From UBA12068 sp038318455 (lineage in GTDB: Bacteria > Patescibacteriota > Minisyncoccia > Moranbacterales > GWC2-37-73), in the NCBI GenBank assembly GCA_038318455.1, contig JBBQCF010000040.1:1-8450 (forward strand): 8,450 nt of DNA, given 5' to 3'. The position numbers and the translations under genes are program-made. Under the pieces are notes generated by a model. That model saw only the letters and a program-made list of their open reading frames with translations. It ran no database searches and was not told the origin of the DNA. Shown here in pieces: positions 7,462 to 8,450 of this stretch (position 1 is its first letter; the number at the start of each line of letters is the position of its first letter).

Positions 7462-7465
7462 CCAA
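7437..7465 (-). promoter_or_regulatory. Promoter of the xer gene
   Basis: On the minus strand TTGGCT (7465-7460, four of six matches to TTGACA) and a perfect TATAAT (7442-7437) are 17 nt apart. A start near 7430 gives a leader of about 16 nt to ATG 7414 or about 52 nt to ATG 7378. The hexamers and spacing are those of a normal vegetative promoter. Confidence 0.65.
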
Positions 7466-7475
7466 AAATCCATCT

Positions 7476-7503
7476 AGTACGGATAACAGTAGTTATGTGA
7501 AAT
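7476..7503 (+). other. dif-like Xer recombination site
   Basis: The 28-bp site has the 11-6-11 layout of bacterial dif: XerC-type arm AGTACGGATAA (7476-7486), central CAGTAG (7487-7492) and XerD-type arm TTATGTGAAAT (7493-7503). Against E. coli dif as I remember it (arms GGTGCGCATAA and TTATGTTAAAT), the left arm matches at 8 of 11 and the right arm at 10 of 11, including the inner ATAA/TTAT ends. The position next to a xer gene supports the call, because single-Xer systems often keep their site near the gene. The central region differs from the usual TGTATA. Dimer-resolution sites lie near the replication terminus, so the window may be terminal. Confidence 0.68.
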
Positions 7504-7549
7504 ACCCAGAAATTTCTTTAATACACTTTAGAATTTTTTTGGCGAAATT
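7492..7549 (+). repeat. Left inverted repeat of the cassette (IR-L)
   Basis: The outer 28 nt (7492-7519, starting GTTATGTGA and containing TACCCAG) match the reverse complement of 8237-8264 at 25 of 28 positions. The inner 15 nt (TTTTTT-GGCGAAATT, 7535-7549) match the reverse complement of 8210-8224 perfectly. The middle (7520-7534) is diverged, with a small length difference. The repeat begins at the last base of the dif central region, next to the XerD arm; similarity stops abruptly at 7491. Confidence 0.8.
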
Positions 7550-7560
7550 CACGGTCGAAA

Positions 7561-7608
7561 TAACTTTAATAAAAAAATAATAATAAAATTAATTTTAAAA
7601 AATAAAAT
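7561..7608 (+). other. Extremely AT-rich leader
   Basis: Only one of these 48 bases (C7564) is G or C. The stretch runs directly up to the ATG at 7609 and contains no Shine-Dalgarno sequence. It could give an unstructured ribosome entry region, but no hexamer pair stands out as a promoter. Confidence 0.6.
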
Positions 7609-8211
7609 ATGAAAAACAAAAGAGGAAATGTTGCCATGATTGCATTAATTATTGTAATTGTTGCAATAACAACAGGAGTAATTACGTGGCTTGTTGCAAC
7701 AAAAACGCAGGCGCCAGTCCAGCAAGCAGTTGTAGCTCAACCAGTCGTGCCAACAGCGCCAGTTCAACAAGCGCAAACAACTGCGTCTATGGCACAGTCA
7801 ATTGCAAAACAACAGGAAGGTCCAATTTTCAATGATCCCCAGATAGGTTTTAGTTTGAATTTGCCAGTTGGCTGGGAAAAGTATACAACATGGGGGACTG
7901 CCGATACGGGTAGTCGCACGCTAGTTTTTTTATTGCCAACGAATGATAAAAACTTTCCGGAGGACACATTTAATCCAGGATTTGCAGCAGTATTTTCAAT
8001 CCATATGAATGATCTTTCGGTTTGGAAGAATGCCTTGAATGATGCAAAGAAAAATAACTCATTAATTTATTCTGATGGAAAATGGGTTGTATATGGTTTA
8101 GAAATATCGAGTGCAAAAGAGATTCCCTCGGATTTTAAAGTTGGAAAAGGTACTGGAAATCTAGAAATAACATCTGAATATTTGAAAAATAATATTAAAT
8201 TTACGAATTAA
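7609..8211 (+). CDS. Small membrane-anchored protein of unknown function (cassette gene)
   Basis: Function not recognised. The 200-aa product has a basic start (MKNKRG), one membrane segment (about 9-30), an Ala/Gln/Val/Pro-rich linker (about 33-65) with the hexapeptide APVQQA at 35-40 and 50-55, and a soluble domain (about 75-200). The domain opens with DPQIGFSLNLPVGWEKY, resembling the first strand of small PsbP-like/DUF1795-like domains (GFSxxxPxGW) that are often found on anchored extracytoplasmic proteins; this is only a style match. There are no cysteines, so it is not a lipoprotein. It is the only gene inside the inverted-repeat pair, and its TAA overlaps the first bases of the right repeat (8210-8211), as if the gene and its boundaries move as one unit. 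A lone cassette gene next to a recombinase is typical of accessory cargo. Confidence 0.8.
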   Translation: MKNKRGNVAMIALIIVIVAITTGVITWLVATKTQAPVQQAVVAQPVVPTAPVQQAQTTASMAQSIAKQQEGPIFNDPQIGFSLNLPVGWEKYTTWGTADTGSRTLVFLLPTNDKNFPEDTFNPGFAAVFSIHMNDLSVWKNALNDAKKNNSLIYSDGKWVVYGLEISSAKEIPSDFKVGKGTGNLEITSEYLKNNIKFTN

Positions 8212-8264
8212 TTTCGCCAAAAAATACATTAAGGAAAAAGAAATTCCTGGGTACATCACATAAC
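8210..8264 (-). repeat. Right inverted repeat of the cassette (IR-R)
   Basis: This is the reverse complement of IR-L: AATTTCGCC-AAAAAA (8210-8224) is a perfect partner of the inner 15 nt, and 8237-8264 (ending CACATAAC) partners the outer 28 nt with three mismatches. It starts inside the stop codon of the cassette gene and ends two bases before the closing stem of the downstream structure. AGGAA (8232-8236) and TTCCT (8244-8248) can also form a small local hairpin. Confidence 0.8.
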
Positions 8265-8280
8265 AGCCCATATCTGGCTA
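8253..8280 (-). other. Degenerate dif-like site in inverted orientation
   Basis: On the minus strand TTATGTGATGT (8263-8253) keeps the XerD-type arm of the site at 7476-7503 (9 of 11). Beyond a 6-nt centre (GGGCTG), the other arm TAGCCAGATAT (8280-8270) matches the XerC consensus at only about four positions. It therefore looks like a XerD half-site in the opposite orientation to the main site. Confidence 0.35.
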
Positions 8281-8444
8281 CAGGAAATTGACGCTATTAA
8301 AAACAATATTGAGTGTCAATTTCCCTCCGCCCAAATTTTCATTCCTTAGTTTTGATGAAGGTTTAGGTGGAGTTTAAAAACAAAGCATTGTCTGAAAACA
8401 AAATCTTATCCTACTAAGTCGGGATGAAAACTTCAGATATGGGC
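8266..8444 (+). ncRNA. Candidate structured RNA or foldable recombination site (four stems)
   Basis: A perfect 11-bp closing stem, GCCCATATCTG (8266-8276) with CAGATATGGGC (8434-8444), encloses three hairpins. Hairpin A pairs 8283-8295 with 8312-8324 (13 bp, one G-U, loop 16). Hairpin B starts at the very next base and pairs 8325-8342 with 8355-8372 (17 of 18 positions, three G-U, loop 12). Hairpin C pairs 8406-8412 with 8421-8427 (7 bp, two G-U, loop 8). The G-U pairs favour a plus-strand RNA, since the opposite strand would have A-C mismatches there. I recognise no known RNA family (not tmRNA, RNase P RNA or a common riboswitch). It may instead be a foldable attC-like or phage-attP-like site, or the leader of a gene beyond 8450. 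No open reading frame of note lies here. Confidence 0.5.
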
Positions 8445-8450
8445 GACGTT

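Noticed and set aside
7492..8264. Insertion sequence or transposon with terminal inverted repeats
   Set aside because: The only internal gene has no transposase features, and no target-site duplication is visible outside the repeats; a non-autonomous element cannot be excluded but the dif boundary fits better.
1..8450. CRISPR array, tRNA or rRNA genes
   Set aside because: No regularly spaced direct repeats, no cloverleaf with a TTCGANTC-type arm and no rRNA signature were seen on either strand.

Overview
The window is a low-GC (roughly one-third G+C by eye) bacterial chromosome segment. Compact genes, streamlined versions of conserved enzymes, a single-pass-membrane style of surface proteins and the absence of any recognisable Shine-Dalgarno sequence before the starts suggest a Patescibacteria/CPR-type organism. 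That placement is an inference from style; there is no marker gene here to prove it. The genetic code looks standard: every gene ends in TAA or TAG, none in TGA, and no intact gene has an in-frame TGA.

Left part (2-3968, + strand): a cell-surface gene run. It holds the 3' part of a GT4 glycosyltransferase interrupted by an in-frame TAG, a LytR-CpsA-Psr (LCP) glycopolymer transferase, a family 2 glycosyltransferase and an S41 C-terminal processing peptidase. The last three genes are separated by only 15 and 3 nt and probably form one transcript. Together they fit building a surface polysaccharide, attaching it to the envelope and processing envelope proteins. A strong perfect hairpin at 3991-4020 ends this unit and serves the converging unit as well.

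Middle part (4045-7414, - strand): reading right to left, a Xer-type tyrosine recombinase, peptide deformylase (def), methionyl-tRNA formyltransferase (fmt) and a membrane-anchored tandem rhodanese-fold protein in which both active-site cysteines are missing. def and fmt form the usual pair for adding and removing the N-formyl group. A promoter with a perfect TATAAT, wrapped by a 10-bp inverted repeat, lies in front of the recombinase.

Right part (7415-8450): the most interesting region. A 28-bp sequence closely resembling the bacterial chromosome-dimer-resolution site dif lies at 7476-7503, just upstream of the xer gene. Beginning at the base next to its XerD-type arm, a 773-bp segment (7492-8264) is bounded by imperfect inverted repeats and carries one gene for a small membrane-anchored protein of unknown function. 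Immediately after it (8266-8444) comes a compact structure: an 11-bp perfect closing stem around three hairpins with several G-U pairs, consistent with a structured RNA or a foldable recombination site. The arrangement of recombinase, site, inverted-repeat cassette and foldable 3' structure suggests a Xer/dif-exploiting cassette, either a dif module or an integron-like unit. The window ends at the point where the next site would be expected.
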